Below, one piece after another: positions 7,885 through 17,206 of a DNA stretch of 64,000 bases. The stretch comes from Dissulfurispira thermophila. Lineage in GTDB: Bacteria > Nitrospirota > Thermodesulfovibrionia > Thermodesulfovibrionales > Dissulfurispiraceae. The notes beneath the pieces were generated by a model, which was not told the origin of the DNA, did no database searches, and saw only the letters and a list, made by a program, of their open reading frames with translations. Each line of letters begins with the position of its first letter. The stretch's first letter is position 1. The translations under genes and the position numbers were made by a program. The DNA is taken from positions 2,170,001-2,234,000 of the forward strand of contig NZ_AP022873.1 of NCBI RefSeq assembly GCF_014701235.1. The letters run 5' to 3'.

Positions 7885-8985
7885 ATGTTCACCATACTAC
7901 ATACAGAATCCTCCACAGGCTGGGGAGGACAAGAAAACAGGACGCTTCAGGAATCCATAGGATTAAAAAAACTTGGTGCAAGGGTAATTATTCTGTGTCA
8001 GTCTGACAGTTCCTTGAGCAAAATAGCTGCTGCAGAAGGCATAGAGGTGCGGACATGTAAGATGAAAAAGAGTTATGATATTTTCGCTATACAATATATT
8101 CTGAAATTAATTAGAGATCAAAACATTGATGTGATAAATACTCATAGCGGAAGAGATAGCTTCCTTGCTGGCATTGCAGGGAGACTCTCAAAGAGAAAAC
8201 CTATAATAGTAAGAACCCGTCACCTTGCCTTACCTATAACATCAAAGTTTACATATAATGTGCTTCCGCATAAGGTTGTTACAGTTAGCGAATATGTGAG
8301 GCAGTATTTAATAAATGCAGGGATACCTAAAGATAAGGTTGTTGCTATTCCCACAGGCATTAATATAACCAGATTTGATTCTAAAAAAGCTCATGGCAGC
8401 TTAAGGCAGGAATTGGGACTAAAAACAAATACCCCGATAGTTGGAACTATTGCAATCTTGAGAAAAAAGAAAGGCCATCATATCTTGCTTGATGCAATTC
8501 CGCTGATACTACAAAAAATCCCAGATGTTGTTTTTGTCTTTGCAGGGGATGGACCTCAAAAAGAAAATATCATGAACAAAATAACAAACATGGGATTATC
8601 AGATAAGGTTTTTATGCTCGGACTCAGAAACGATATTCCCGAGATTCTCAAATCTATAGACCTCTTTGTTCTCCCTACCCTTCAGGAGGCTCTCGGAACA
8701 TCATTTATCGAGGCAATGGCAATGGGAAAACCTGTTGTAGGAACAGATGTAGGAGGAGTAGGTGAAGTTATAAAGGATGGCATAAACGGATACCTTGTAG
8801 AACCGAATAATCCATTAGTATTAGCAGATGCGGTCATTAAAATACTTGAAGACAGAGAAAAGGCAATAGCAATGGGCATAGAAGGGAGAGAAATTGTTGA
8901 GCAAAATTATACTGTAGAAAAGATGTGCGAGAAGATGTATGCCCTTTATTCATCCTTGTTAGCAGCTAAAACAGGAATTGTATAA
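7885..8985 (+). CDS. Glycosyltransferase family 4
   Basis: A 366-residue GT-B transferase. Its N-terminal domain begins TILHTESSTGWGGQENRTLQE, the GGxE loop that binds donor phosphates. The C-terminal GT4 domain carries VVAIPTGINITRF, VFAGDGPQKENI, and LQEALGTSFIEAMAMGKPVVGTDVGG with the two family glutamates. It probably transfers a hexose in LPS core or O-antigen assembly; the substrate is not readable. No heptamer insertion is seen. It follows the PIN remnant, and its end overlaps the longest frame of the deacetylase gene. Confidence 0.92.
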   Translation: MFTILHTESSTGWGGQENRTLQESIGLKKLGARVIILCQSDSSLSKIAAAEGIEVRTCKMKKSYDIFAIQYILKLIRDQNIDVINTHSGRDSFLAGIAGRLSKRKPIIVRTRHLALPITSKFTYNVLPHKVVTVSEYVRQYLINAGIPKDKVVAIPTGINITRFDSKKAHGSLRQELGLKTNTPIVGTIAILRKKKGHHILLDAIPLILQKIPDVVFVFAGDGPQKENIMNKITNMGLSDKVFMLGLRNDIPEILKSIDLFVLPTLQEALGTSFIEAMAMGKPVVGTDVGGVGEVIKDGINGYLVEPNNPLVLADAVIKILEDREKAIAMGIEGREIVEQNYTVEKMCEKMYALYSSLLAAKTGIV

Positions 8986-8989
8986 ATAT

Positions 8990-9862
8990 ATGCAAAACAG
9001 AAAACCTTTCGGATTGTTGGGGTTTCCAAAAGAGGGACACAAGTCCCCCTTTTGCCCCAGACCTATACCTGTTTTGATGTATCACCACATCAATCCACAT
9101 AAAGGAGATATGGTCACCGTAACCCCTGAGGTCTTTGAAGGACAAATGGAGTTTTTGCATAAATCAAGATACAGGACATTAAAGATAGACGATTTGCTGG
9201 ATATTATAAATGGAAAACTAATTATTAAAGAAAAATCAGTAGTTGTTACATTTGACGACGGCTGGCTCGATAATTATGTCTATGCCTATCCTGTGCTTAA
9301 GAGGTATAAGATCAATGCCGCAATCTTCTTAATAACAGACAGGGTTGAAATGGCATCTAATATAGTCAGGAGTCAAGAGTCAAAAATCAAAGGTCAGGAG
9401 ATAACAATTCCAGCCCATAGCGAAAGCAAAAATCTTATAGCAAATGGCCAGTCACATAAGGTCAGCATTAACTGGGATATGGCAAAAGAGATGCAGGACA
9501 GTGGTCTTGTAGAGTTTTATTCCCATACAAAGAGTCATGCAAAATGCGACCGCTTATCTGAAAAAGAACTGTGGGAAGAACTTCACGAATCCAAAAAAAT
9601 CATTGAAGAAAAACTTAGTAAACCATGCCCATACCTTTGCTGGCCTTATGGCAAATACAATGAAACTGCAATGCAAATTGCAAAAGATATTGGCTATAAA
9701 GCTATATTTACAACAAGGCACGGTGTTGTAGAAAAAAATCCCAATCCATTTTCGATTAAAAGAATAGTAGTTAAAGATAATATTGCATGGTTTAAGAAAA
9801 GGATGGTAATATATACAAATCCAATTATTTCAGAACTTTATTTAAAAATAAAGAAGAAATAA
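8990..9862 (+). CDS. Polysaccharide deacetylase (NodB-type, CE4)
   Basis: This protein has the metal-dependent deacetylase motifs VVVTFDDGWLDNY (motif 1), SHTKSHAKC (the HxxxH metal motif) and CWPYGKYNETA (motif 3). It is probably cytoplasmic because no signal peptide is seen, and it may deacetylate a lipid-linked sugar during LPS synthesis. The longer frame starts at 8978; I prefer the ATG at 8990. The first 22 residues precede the domain (which begins at RPIPVLMYHHINP) and derive from a sequence with a 12-bp inverted repeat (9028-9055). A heptamer array (9365-9399) encodes residues about 126-137 within the domain. Confidence 0.9.
   Translation: MQNRKPFGLLGFPKEGHKSPFCPRPIPVLMYHHINPHKGDMVTVTPEVFEGQMEFLHKSRYRTLKIDDLLDIINGKLIIKEKSVVVTFDDGWLDNYVYAYPVLKRYKINAAIFLITDRVEMASNIVRSQESKIKGQEITIPAHSESKNLIANGQSHKVSINWDMAKEMQDSGLVEFYSHTKSHAKCDRLSEKELWEELHESKKIIEEKLSKPCPYLCWPYGKYNETAMQIAKDIGYKAIFTTRHGVVEKNPNPFSIKRIVVKDNIAWFKKRMVIYTNPIISELYLKIKKK
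9028..9055. repeat. Inverted repeat in the deacetylase N-terminal codons
   Basis: CAAAAGAGGGAC and GTCCCCCTTTTG are inverted copies with one mismatch, separated by ACAA. The hairpin-forming stretch is translated ahead of the conserved domain, so it looks like an inserted palindrome. It does not show the 7-bp period of the other arrays. Confidence 0.7.
9365..9399. repeat. Heptamer array inside the deacetylase gene
   Basis: Five units in phase: GTCAGGA, GTCAAGA, GTCAAAA, ATCAAAG, GTCAGGA. They encode VRSQESKIKGQE and extend a loop between the catalytic motifs. Confidence 0.92.
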
Positions 9863-9895
9863 TTGAATACCTAAAAATCAATAGTTGAATAATAC

Positions 9896-10504
9896 ATGGC
9901 TTATCCCCAGAAAAAAGAGGCAGGAAAAAAATACACATGGCAGGATTACCTCACATGGCCTGACGAAAAAAGATGGGAGGTAATTGATGGAGAGGCATAT
10001 CCATGGCATGGAGAAACAGCAAATATGAGTCCATCGCCATCATTGCAGCACCAGATTGCAACTGGAAACTTTTATGGAATCTTAAGGACTAAACTATTGA
10101 AACATCGGTGCAGAGTTTTTGTTGCTCCGTTAGATGTCTATTTTGATGATTACAATTTTGTTCAACCAGATGTTTTTATAGTCTGTGATAGAAATAAAAT
10201 AAGAGATAAGATTTATGGGGCGCCAGATCTGACTATCGAGGTAATTTCCCCATATACAGCTTTAAAAGACAAAAGAACCAAGAAGATGCTCTATGAACGT
10301 TTTGGTGTAAGGGAATATATTCTGGTTTATCCCGAAGAGTTATTTGTTGAGAGGTACTGTCTTATAGACAATAGATACGGTGACTCAGAGGTATTTGGTC
10401 CACAGGAGATATTGCCCCTCTGCTCATTAGAAGGCATTGAGGTGGCATTGTGGGAGGTATTTGAAGTAGAGCAACCTCAATCAGAACAAGCATCTAATAA
10501 ATAA
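9896..10504 (+). CDS. Uma2 family (DUF820) putative PD-(D/E)xK nuclease
   Basis: A 202-residue protein of the Uma2 family, restriction-endonuclease-like proteins of unknown role that are often present in many copies. Recognisable parts are the YTWQDYLTWPDEKRWEVIDGEAY opening, FVQPDVFIV (the metal-site Asp) and APDLTIEVISPYTALKDKRTKK (the Glu and Lys of the nuclease core). It is not an LPS enzyme and sits as cargo between a deacetylase and a GT9 stub. The annotation rests on family wording; activity is not established. Confidence 0.85.
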   Translation: MAYPQKKEAGKKYTWQDYLTWPDEKRWEVIDGEAYPWHGETANMSPSPSLQHQIATGNFYGILRTKLLKHRCRVFVAPLDVYFDDYNFVQPDVFIVCDRNKIRDKIYGAPDLTIEVISPYTALKDKRTKKMLYERFGVREYILVYPEELFVERYCLIDNRYGDSEVFGPQEILPLCSLEGIEVALWEVFEVEQPQSEQASNK

Positions 10505-10644
10505 TGAGACTTCATCCTGCTGATACAATCCTATACCTCACAATGAGAATTTTAAAGTTCTTTGATAAAAGACAAACAGATATAAAATATTTTAATCCTG
10601 ATGAGGTTAAAAACATTCTGGTAGTCTCATCAACTGCAAAATGA
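10504..10644 (+). pseudogene. N-terminal stub of a GT9 glycosyltransferase
   Basis: The 46-codon frame starts at an ATG overlapping the Uma2 stop. Its end, DEVKNILVVSSTAK, matches the beginning of a GT9 Rossmann domain: the next gene reads FLVISSTAMGDTILSTPAI at the same place. The stub stops exactly where the GD motif should follow, and its TGA overlaps the ATG of the intact GT9 gene. The two sequences differ too much for a recent duplication, so this is probably the remnant of a paralogue replaced by recombination within the conserved motif. Confidence 0.6.
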
Positions 10645-11744
10645 ATAGATTTTTTCACAGATTGTTAGATTTCACTATAAGAAAATACATAAAGAGACAT
10701 CCAGACCAGATAAAAAAAATTGAAAAGTTAAATTTCGAGCCAAAAAGATTTCTGGTTATCTCTTCAACGGCAATGGGAGACACTATTCTTTCAACCCCTG
10801 CTATAAAAAGTCTTAGAAAATCCTTTCCAAAAACCAAAATAACAGTTCTTATGAATAAGAATATAGCTCCTTTATTTAAAAACTTCCGGTATATTAATAA
10901 CATAATCCTCTATCATGGGGGGTATAAAAAGTTTTTTAAGACTGTAGCTGAAATTAGGAAGGAGCGTCCAGATGTCGTTCTAATTTTTCATGGAAATGGG
11001 CCCCAAGATATTGCATTTGCAGTTTTTAGCGGTGCAAGTGTTATATTAAAGCACCCCACAAAAAGCCTATACAGAAAGTATCTGTCTTTTGATTTTAAAC
11101 AAAAATATCAGCACACTATAGAAGATAGGCTCGACTTGATAAGAAAAATAGGGGGAACAATCATTGATAAAACCATGGAAATACCTCCTTTAAACGACAA
11201 AATAAAAGAGGATAAAGTTAAAAACTATTTAAATAATGACGGAAATAATCTTATTGGATTCCAAATCGGGGCATCCCATTTTTATAATATGTGGCCTATT
11301 GAGAACTTTATAGAATTGGCAAAAAGAATATTATCCTTAGATTCTGATACTCGAATAGTAGTTACAGGGATAAAAAAAGAATATGCACTGGGAGAAAAAA
11401 TTGTAAAATCCTGCGGCAAAAAAGTGATAAACTGCTGCGGAAAATTTAGAATTGATGAATTGCCCTATCTAATAAAAAGATTCAAACTTCTAATTACAGG
11501 TGATACGGGTCCGATGCATCTTGCTATCGCGATAAATGTTCCAACAATTTCTCTCTTCTCTGCAGCTGACAGCAAAATTACAGGTGCATATCAGGATCAT
11601 CAAATACATAGAATTATTCAGAAAAATGGCAGATTTATAGCTGGTTTGCCAAAGAAAAAAAGAGATGACAGCGCTATGAGGCTTATAACTGTTGAAGAGG
11701 TCTTTAGTCAGTATGAAGATTTTATGCATAACAGACCAATTTGA
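10641..11744 (+). CDS. Glycosyltransferase family 9 (heptosyltransferase-like)
   Basis: A 367-residue GT-B enzyme of the LPS heptosyltransferase family. It has a basic N-terminal helix (about 1-30), SSTAMGDTILSTPAIKSLRKSFP, the donor-site block IGFQIGASHFYNMWP, and the C-terminal GDTGPMHLAIAINVPTISLFS. The start overlaps the stub stop. It shares a 52-bp overlap with the longest frame of the next gene, resolved by using a later start for that gene. Specificity (heptose or another sugar) cannot be read from the sequence. Confidence 0.9.
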   Translation: MNRFFHRLLDFTIRKYIKRHPDQIKKIEKLNFEPKRFLVISSTAMGDTILSTPAIKSLRKSFPKTKITVLMNKNIAPLFKNFRYINNIILYHGGYKKFFKTVAEIRKERPDVVLIFHGNGPQDIAFAVFSGASVILKHPTKSLYRKYLSFDFKQKYQHTIEDRLDLIRKIGGTIIDKTMEIPPLNDKIKEDKVKNYLNNDGNNLIGFQIGASHFYNMWPIENFIELAKRILSLDSDTRIVVTGIKKEYALGEKIVKSCGKKVINCCGKFRIDELPYLIKRFKLLITGDTGPMHLAIAINVPTISLFSAADSKITGAYQDHQIHRIIQKNGRFIAGLPKKKRDDSAMRLITVEEVFSQYEDFMHNRPI

Positions 11745-12828
11745 AAATTCAAATCACTCTTCCATAGAAGGCATCTTCGGCACATATCTTAAGGAGTGGT
11801 GCAAAGAAGTGTATATAGTTTATTTTATAAAAACTTCCACCAATGTTAGCATAAAAGAAAATAAAATTTATATCCCATATTCATATAAGAGGAAGAATAT
11901 AACAAGAGAATTGGATAAAATCATTGGCCTGAATCAAATAGACAGTATTATTGTAAGAAATTTTTTTCCAGTACTAAAAAATGTCTTGAAAAATAAAATC
12001 CGCTACAATTATCGTGTTGGTTTCTGGCATTCATTCCCTCACACCTTCAGACGATTATTTGAAGCAAAAGAAGAAAATAGGGCTGTCTTCAGAAAAACTA
12101 TAGAATATAAGCTAAAAACCTATTTTGAAAAAAACCTTGTTAAGAAATGCGACTTCCTTATTGTCATGTCCAGAGAGTTTAAAAATACATTTTACCCAGA
12201 TATAGACATCAATTATTTGTCCCTTCCAATGGGTGTTTGTTTTAATAACCTGCCATCATATAAGCCGAATAGCGACCACTTAAAAAAATTCATTTATACA
12301 GGGACTGTTGATCATCTCAGAAAGACAGATATAATCGTTGAAGCTATTTCAGAATTAAAAGAAGAATTTATCTTCGATATATTTACACAAAGCAGCAACA
12401 AAACAACTAAAAAAATAAAAAATATCGGTGATGGAAGGATAAACATTTATCCTGCAATTCCAAGAAATGAGCTTTTTAAACGGATAGCAGACTATGATAT
12501 TGGTATCGGATTGATTCCCGAAAATGATCTATATAGTGTCTCTTCGCCAACAAAAACACTTGAGTATTACAGCATTGGAGTGCCTGTTATTGTTAATTAT
12601 TTGCCAGAATATGTTTCACTTTTTGACAATATGAGTGCCTTTTTTTGCGATTTTACAAAGGAGAGCATACGTGAAACAGTACAAAAAGTCTTAAATATTC
12701 CAAAAGAGAAACTTTTTGCAATGGGACTTAAAGGGAAGCAGATCGTAAAAGAGCAACGGGATTACAGAGTCTTAAGTGAAAAATTGTATAATTTCATAAA
12801 AGATGCATATAAACAACAAAAATCATAA
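11713..12828 (+). CDS. Glycosyltransferase (GT-B, GT4/GT1-like)
   Basis: About 371 residues, beginning MKILCITDQFENSNHSS at 11713. The longer frame from 11692 would extend further into the upstream GT9 and lacks support. The C-terminal half has the usual GT4 shape: KKFIYTGTVDHLRKTDIIVEA, GIGLIPENDLYSVSSPTKTLEYYSIGVPVI, in which the second family Glu (TLEYYS) is present, and a C-terminal helix. The N-terminal half is diverged. Base composition is very AT-rich, like the next two genes, which is common for O-antigen genes acquired by transfer. Confidence 0.85.
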   Translation: MKILCITDQFENSNHSSIEGIFGTYLKEWCKEVYIVYFIKTSTNVSIKENKIYIPYSYKRKNITRELDKIIGLNQIDSIIVRNFFPVLKNVLKNKIRYNYRVGFWHSFPHTFRRLFEAKEENRAVFRKTIEYKLKTYFEKNLVKKCDFLIVMSREFKNTFYPDIDINYLSLPMGVCFNNLPSYKPNSDHLKKFIYTGTVDHLRKTDIIVEAISELKEEFIFDIFTQSSNKTTKKIKNIGDGRINIYPAIPRNELFKRIADYDIGIGLIPENDLYSVSSPTKTLEYYSIGVPVIVNYLPEYVSLFDNMSAFFCDFTKESIRETVQKVLNIPKEKLFAMGLKGKQIVKEQRDYRVLSEKLYNFIKDAYKQQKS

Positions 12829-13881
12829 ATGGGAAATTTTCCTAAAATAATTGTAAGCTATTTTTTTGGACATAACAGTATCCCGCTTGGTGCATCATGT
12901 GTAAGAGCATTACAAGCTCTCAACTATGAAGTGCTTTGTTTTAACAGCGGCATAAACAATCCATTAGAGAAATATTTTTTCAAACCTATCAATAAAATAT
13001 TCTGGAACGTTGGCCTAAAAAAAATTGATATATCAAAAAATTCTCCTTGGAATAATCAAAAATTCATCCAAAAACTTTTGGAAAATGCAGTAGCCGAATT
13101 TAAACCTGACATACTTTTTATTTTAAGAGGGCATGGATTTGATGGAGAATATCTGCAATATCTAAAAAAACAATATAAAATCAATAAAATTGTCGGTTGG
13201 TGGGTCAAGGGTCCTAAATGGTTCGACCTAATGCTTTACGAGGCAAAATTTTATGACCACTTTTTTTGTATTCACAAGGAAGGGTACACCGCCGAGGACA
13301 AAATAGAGTATCTACCTGCTATAGCCGTGGATGACATCCTCTACAGGCCGCTCCATACTGGTTCCAATAAGCAATATACGAATAATGTTGTGTTTGTAGG
13401 AAGCTGGACACAAAGAAGACAGGACATCATAGAAGAATTAACAGGTTATCCAATTTCAATTTATGGCCCAAAATGGTTAAGAAAAAATATATTAAATTTT
13501 AAGATGTGCAAGATGATAAAAAGCAATAGCATCTGGGGCGAAAAGCTTATAGAGTTGTATAATAAAACAAAGATAGTAATAAATATATCTCAATGGGATA
13601 CATCAAATTTATCCGGACTCAACCTGAGGATCTTTGATATCCCTGCATGCGGTACTTTTTTAATTACAGATTATTCCGATGACCTAAAGGAATTTTTTAG
13701 GCTTGGAAAAGAAATCGAGACTTTTAAAGACAAAGAGGAATTAAAAGATAAAATAGCATACTATCTCAGAAATGACGATGAGCGTGAAAGAATTGCGATG
13801 AATGGATATAAAAAAGTCTTGAGACTTGGAACCTATAAGGATAAAATGGCTGAACTATTACGCAGAATAAGCTTTACATAA
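12829..13881 (+). CDS. CgeB-like glycosyltransferase
   Basis: A 350-residue protein of the CgeB/'glycosyl transferases group 1' type. It opens with a Rossmann-like strand (KIIVSYFFGHNSIPLGASCVRALQ) and has the family pattern VVFVGSWTQRRQDIIEEL followed by INISQWDTSNLSGLNLRIFDIPACGTFLITDY, where the GLNLRxFDIPACG segment is the hallmark. A C-terminal helix with YLRNDDERERIAMNGYKKVL is also typical. It starts directly after the preceding gene's stop with no spacing, so the two are co-translated. It probably has an O-antigen role. Confidence 0.85.
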   Translation: MGNFPKIIVSYFFGHNSIPLGASCVRALQALNYEVLCFNSGINNPLEKYFFKPINKIFWNVGLKKIDISKNSPWNNQKFIQKLLENAVAEFKPDILFILRGHGFDGEYLQYLKKQYKINKIVGWWVKGPKWFDLMLYEAKFYDHFFCIHKEGYTAEDKIEYLPAIAVDDILYRPLHTGSNKQYTNNVVFVGSWTQRRQDIIEELTGYPISIYGPKWLRKNILNFKMCKMIKSNSIWGEKLIELYNKTKIVINISQWDTSNLSGLNLRIFDIPACGTFLITDYSDDLKEFFRLGKEIETFKDKEELKDKIAYYLRNDDERERIAMNGYKKVLRLGTYKDKMAELLRRISFT

Positions 13882-13896
13882 TTATATGAGAATAAG

Positions 13897-14874
13897 GTGA
13901 AACAAAATATTTCATGTAACATATGCGGAAGCAACAACTATAAACTTATCTTCAGGGTAAAGGATTTAAATTACCGGACTACTGACGAAGAGTTTAGCAT
14001 TGTCAAATGCAAAAAGTGCGGACTCGTATACATAAATCCTCAACCTGTCAATCTCGAACAGTATTACCCTAAAACCTATATTCCCTATAACTCTATCACC
14101 AAAGACGCTGTTTTTAAGTTGCCTCTACGCAAGGCACTAGAGCTTTTCTACGGCTATCCATGCAAAGAATTTGTCTCGGTAAATTTGATGGCAAAACTGA
14201 GACACATCCATAGATTGTTCGAAATAAACTCCAAAGACAATTTTTTTCTTTACAGGATACCGTACAACAGGACTAAAAAAATATTAGATGTTGGTTGTGG
14301 GAATGGCAGCTATTTGTTGTCCCTTAAGTCCCTTGGATGGGATGCACGCACACAGCTTTATGGCATCGACTTCCCCAATGAAACGCTCAAATATTTAAGG
14401 GATATTGAACATATAAATATAATAGAAGGCAATTTTTTTGAAACAGATCTGCCAGAAAATTTTTTTGAAGTTGTTACACTACGCCATGTATTGGAACATT
14501 TCTCTGCCCCCGCATCTACACTAAAAAAGATTTTCAATATACTAAAGCATGGAGGGGTTGTCTTGATAAATGTTCCAAATTTTAAAAGCATAGAAGCACT
14601 GCTTATTTTTAAGGAAAAATGGCGTCATATAGATGCTCCAAGACATCTATTTCATTTTTCGCCAAAAGTGCTTAAGAGACTTCTAACAGATGCTGGATTC
14701 TCTATAAAACATATGTCTTTAAAAATAGCCAGCAGTCCATTTATAAAAAGCTTGGAACATTGTGGCTACCATGCCCCTAAATCTGTGGAAAAATATATAA
14801 TAAAAAATATGCTCAAGCTGGCAAAGCTTTTTGGATTTAGCGGAGAGATTTTATGTATCGCAATAAAAAAATAA
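13897..14874 (+). CDS. SAM-dependent methyltransferase with N-terminal zinc ribbon
   Basis: A 325-residue class I methyltransferase, GTG start. An N-terminal treble-clef zinc motif (CNICGS, then [13 protein letters not shown]) precedes the SAM-binding fold with motif [16 protein letters not shown], a later [11 protein letters not shown] and VLINVPNF. This combination is frequent in sugar or O-antigen methyltransferases of LPS clusters. The substrate is unknown. It lies between the CgeB-like transferase and the rhamnose genes. Confidence 0.87.
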   Translation: MKQNISCNICGSNNYKLIFRVKDLNYRTTDEEFSIVKCKKCGLVYINPQPVNLEQYYPKTYIPYNSITKDAVFKLPLRKALELFYGYPCKEFVSVNLMAKLRHIHRLFEINSKDNFFLYRIPYNRTKKILDVGCGNGSYLLSLKSLGWDARTQLYGIDFPNETLKYLRDIEHINIIEGNFFETDLPENFFEVVTLRHVLEHFSAPASTLKKIFNILKHGGVVLINVPNFKSIEALLIFKEKWRHIDAPRHLFHFSPKVLKRLLTDAGFSIKHMSLKIASSPFIKSLEHCGYHAPKSVEKYIIKNMLKLAKLFGFSGEILCIAIKK

Positions 14875-14896
14875 AATATTTTGTGAAAGGACTGCA

Positions 14897-15784
14897 ATGA
14901 AAGGGATTATATTAGCAGGCGGTAGCGGAACAAGACTATATCCCATAACAATGGCTGTCTGTAAACAGTTATTGCCTGTTTATGATAAGCCTATGATTTA
15001 CTACCCTCTCTCCGTACTTATGCTCGCGGGGATAAGAGACATTTTAATAATCTCAAGGCCTCAGGATTTATCGAGGTTCAAAGATATATTAGGCGATGGC
15101 TCCCATATAGGACTTAATTTATCCTACAAAGAACAATTATATCCCAATGGTATTGCAGAGGCATTCATAATAGGAAAAAATTTTATAGGTAGCAATAATG
15201 TCTGCCTCATACTAGGAGATAACATATTTTATGGTCAAGGATTAACCAAGCTGCTCAAAAAAGCAATTGTAGATATAGAGACAAAAGGTGGGGCCACAAT
15301 TTTTGGTTATTGTGTAAATAATCCTGAGAGATATGGAGTTGTTGAGTTTGATAAAAATGGAAAGGCATTATCCATAGAAGAAAAACCAAAAGTTCCTAAA
15401 TCAAAATATGCAATAACTGGCTTATACTTCTATGATAACAATGTTATAGAAATTGCCAAAAATATTAAGCCATCACGGAGGGGTGAACTCGAGATAACGG
15501 ATGTAAATAATGAATACCTCAAAAAAAATAAACTCATGATTGAAATACTTGGAAGGGGATATGCATGGCTCGATACAGGAACTCACGACAGCCTTTTGGA
15601 AGCTGGTGAATTCATAGCAACTATCGAAAAAAGGCAAGGACTGAAGATAGCTTGCATAGAGGAAATCGCATATCGGATGGGTTATATCGATCAAGAACAG
15701 TTATTAAGGCTTGTAGAACCTTTAAAAAAAAGCGGATATGGCAAGTACCTTTTAAATGTTATCTGTTACGAACATAATCTGTAA
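14897..15784 (+). CDS. rfbA: RfbA, glucose-1-phosphate thymidylyltransferase
   Basis: A 295-residue enzyme forming dTDP-glucose from dTTP and glucose-1-phosphate, the first step of dTDP-L-rhamnose synthesis. The nucleotidyltransferase signature is [16 protein letters not shown], then [30 protein letters not shown], and [20 protein letters not shown]. Length and motifs are normal for RfbA/RmlA. It is the first of four contiguous genes A-C-D-B that make the full pathway. Confidence 0.97.
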   Translation: MKGIILAGGSGTRLYPITMAVCKQLLPVYDKPMIYYPLSVLMLAGIRDILIISRPQDLSRFKDILGDGSHIGLNLSYKEQLYPNGIAEAFIIGKNFIGSNNVCLILGDNIFYGQGLTKLLKKAIVDIETKGGATIFGYCVNNPERYGVVEFDKNGKALSIEEKPKVPKSKYAITGLYFYDNNVIEIAKNIKPSRRGELEITDVNNEYLKKNKLMIEILGRGYAWLDTGTHDSLLEAGEFIATIEKRQGLKIACIEEIAYRMGYIDQEQLLRLVEPLKKSGYGKYLLNVICYEHNL

Positions 15785-15801
15785 AAAGGGGGATAAGATT
15801 T

Positions 15802-16365
15802 ATGCCCTTTAATTTCAAGAGACTCTATTTTCCTGAGGTTGTACTTATTGAACCAAAAATCTTTGAAGACAATAGGGGGTTCTTCATGGAGATATACAAA
15901 TATTCAGATTTTAGCAAGTTTGGAATAAGAGAATCCTTTGTTCAGGATAACTATTCCAAATCTGCAAAAGATGTCTTGAGGGGACTTCATTACCAAAAAA
16001 ACCCCATGGCACAGGGTAAACTAGTTCGTTGTTTCAAAGGAGAAATCTTTGATGTAGTAGTGGATATCAGAAAAGACTCTCCAACCTATAGTCAGTGGAT
16101 AAGCATCATCCTATCTGAAGAAAATAATCTCATGCTTTATATTCCGCCTGTATTTGCCCATGGATTTGTTGTCTTAAGCGACTATGCAGAGGTGGTTTAT
16201 AAATGTAGTAAAGAATATTCTCCGGATCATGAAAAGGGAATTATATGGAACGATCCTGATATTAATATCAAGTGGCCCGTTGAGAATCCTATACTTTCCG
16301 AGAAGGACAAAAAGCGTCCTCCTCTAAAATTTGCTGAAAATAATTTTAGATATTTGCCTAAGTGA
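15802..16365 (+). CDS. rfbC: RfbC, dTDP-4-dehydrorhamnose 3,5-epimerase
   Basis: A 187-residue cupin-fold epimerase. The active-site His is in RGLHYQKNP and the Asp in VVVDIRKDSP; FAHGFVVLSDYAEVVYKCS supplies the Tyr. It produces dTDP-4-dehydro-L-rhamnose, the substrate of RfbD. The SD is GGGGGATAAG-like (AAGGGGGAT before the ATG at 15802). It lies between rfbA and rfbD. Confidence 0.97.
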   Translation: MPFNFKRLYFPEVVLIEPKIFEDNRGFFMEIYKYSDFSKFGIRESFVQDNYSKSAKDVLRGLHYQKNPMAQGKLVRCFKGEIFDVVVDIRKDSPTYSQWISIILSEENNLMLYIPPVFAHGFVVLSDYAEVVYKCSKEYSPDHEKGIIWNDPDINIKWPVENPILSEKDKKRPPLKFAENNFRYLPK

Positions 16366-16366
16366 T

Positions 16367-17206
16367 ATGAAGTTTTTAATTACAGGAGCAAATGGACAAC
16401 TTGCAAGAGAGTTTCTGATGACTCTAAATACGCATGATGTAATTGCACTGAGTAAAGAGCATCTGGATATATCCAATCCAAATGCTGTATCAAATGCTAT
16501 TTCACAACATAAACCTGATGTTGTTTTAAACTGTGCAGCATATAATTCTGTAGACAGAGCAGAAGATGATTTTGATTCAGCATTCAGGACAAACGCTATA
16601 GGGGTTAGAAATTTAGCAACTGCCTGCAAAATGCATAATACTCTTATAGTCCATTACAGCACCGATTATGTATTTGACGGAGAAAAAAATGATTTCTATA
16701 CAGAGGAAGACAAGCCTAATCCAATAAACAAATATGGGGAAAGCAAATTATTGGGTGAAAAATACTTAACAGAAGAAACAGATAATTTTTTATTATTTAG
16801 GGTTAGCTGGGTATTTGGTAAAGGCAAGCAGAATTTCCTTTATAAACTATCGGAATGGGCAAAGAAAAACAATGTGCTGACGATAGTATGCGACCAAATC
16901 TCTGTGCCGACTTATACCGTAGACATTGTAAAATTTACACTTCTTTCAATAAAAGAAGGACTCAGAGGAACATATCACTTGACAAACAGCGGGTGCGCAT
17001 CAAGATATGAAGTTGCACGATATTATTTAGAAAAAATAGGTCTTACTAATTTAATTCTTCCTGTTAACTCTGAGGATTTTCATGAAAAGGCCAATAGACC
17101 TCATTTTTCTGTCATGTCAAATGTAAAACTCTCAAAGGCATTAAAACTTTCCATCCCTTCATGGAAAGAAGGTATCGAAAAATTTATTAAAAGGGGTATG
17201 AAGTGA
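16367..17206 (+). CDS. rfbD: RfbD, dTDP-4-dehydrorhamnose reductase
   Basis: A roughly 280-residue NAD(P)H-dependent short-chain/extended reductase. It starts MKFLITGANGQLAREF at 16367; an upstream start at 16331 in the same frame lies inside rfbC and is unlikely. Motifs: GANGQLARE (cofactor), STDYVFDG, and the catalytic YGESK. It reduces the keto sugar to dTDP-L-rhamnose. The stop overlaps the rfbB GTG start. Confidence 0.96.
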   Translation: MKFLITGANGQLAREFLMTLNTHDVIALSKEHLDISNPNAVSNAISQHKPDVVLNCAAYNSVDRAEDDFDSAFRTNAIGVRNLATACKMHNTLIVHYSTDYVFDGEKNDFYTEEDKPNPINKYGESKLLGEKYLTEETDNFLLFRVSWVFGKGKQNFLYKLSEWAKKNNVLTIVCDQISVPTYTVDIVKFTLLSIKEGLRGTYHLTNSGCASRYEVARYYLEKIGLTNLILPVNSEDFHEKANRPHFSVMSNVKLSKALKLSIPSWKEGIEKFIKRGMK

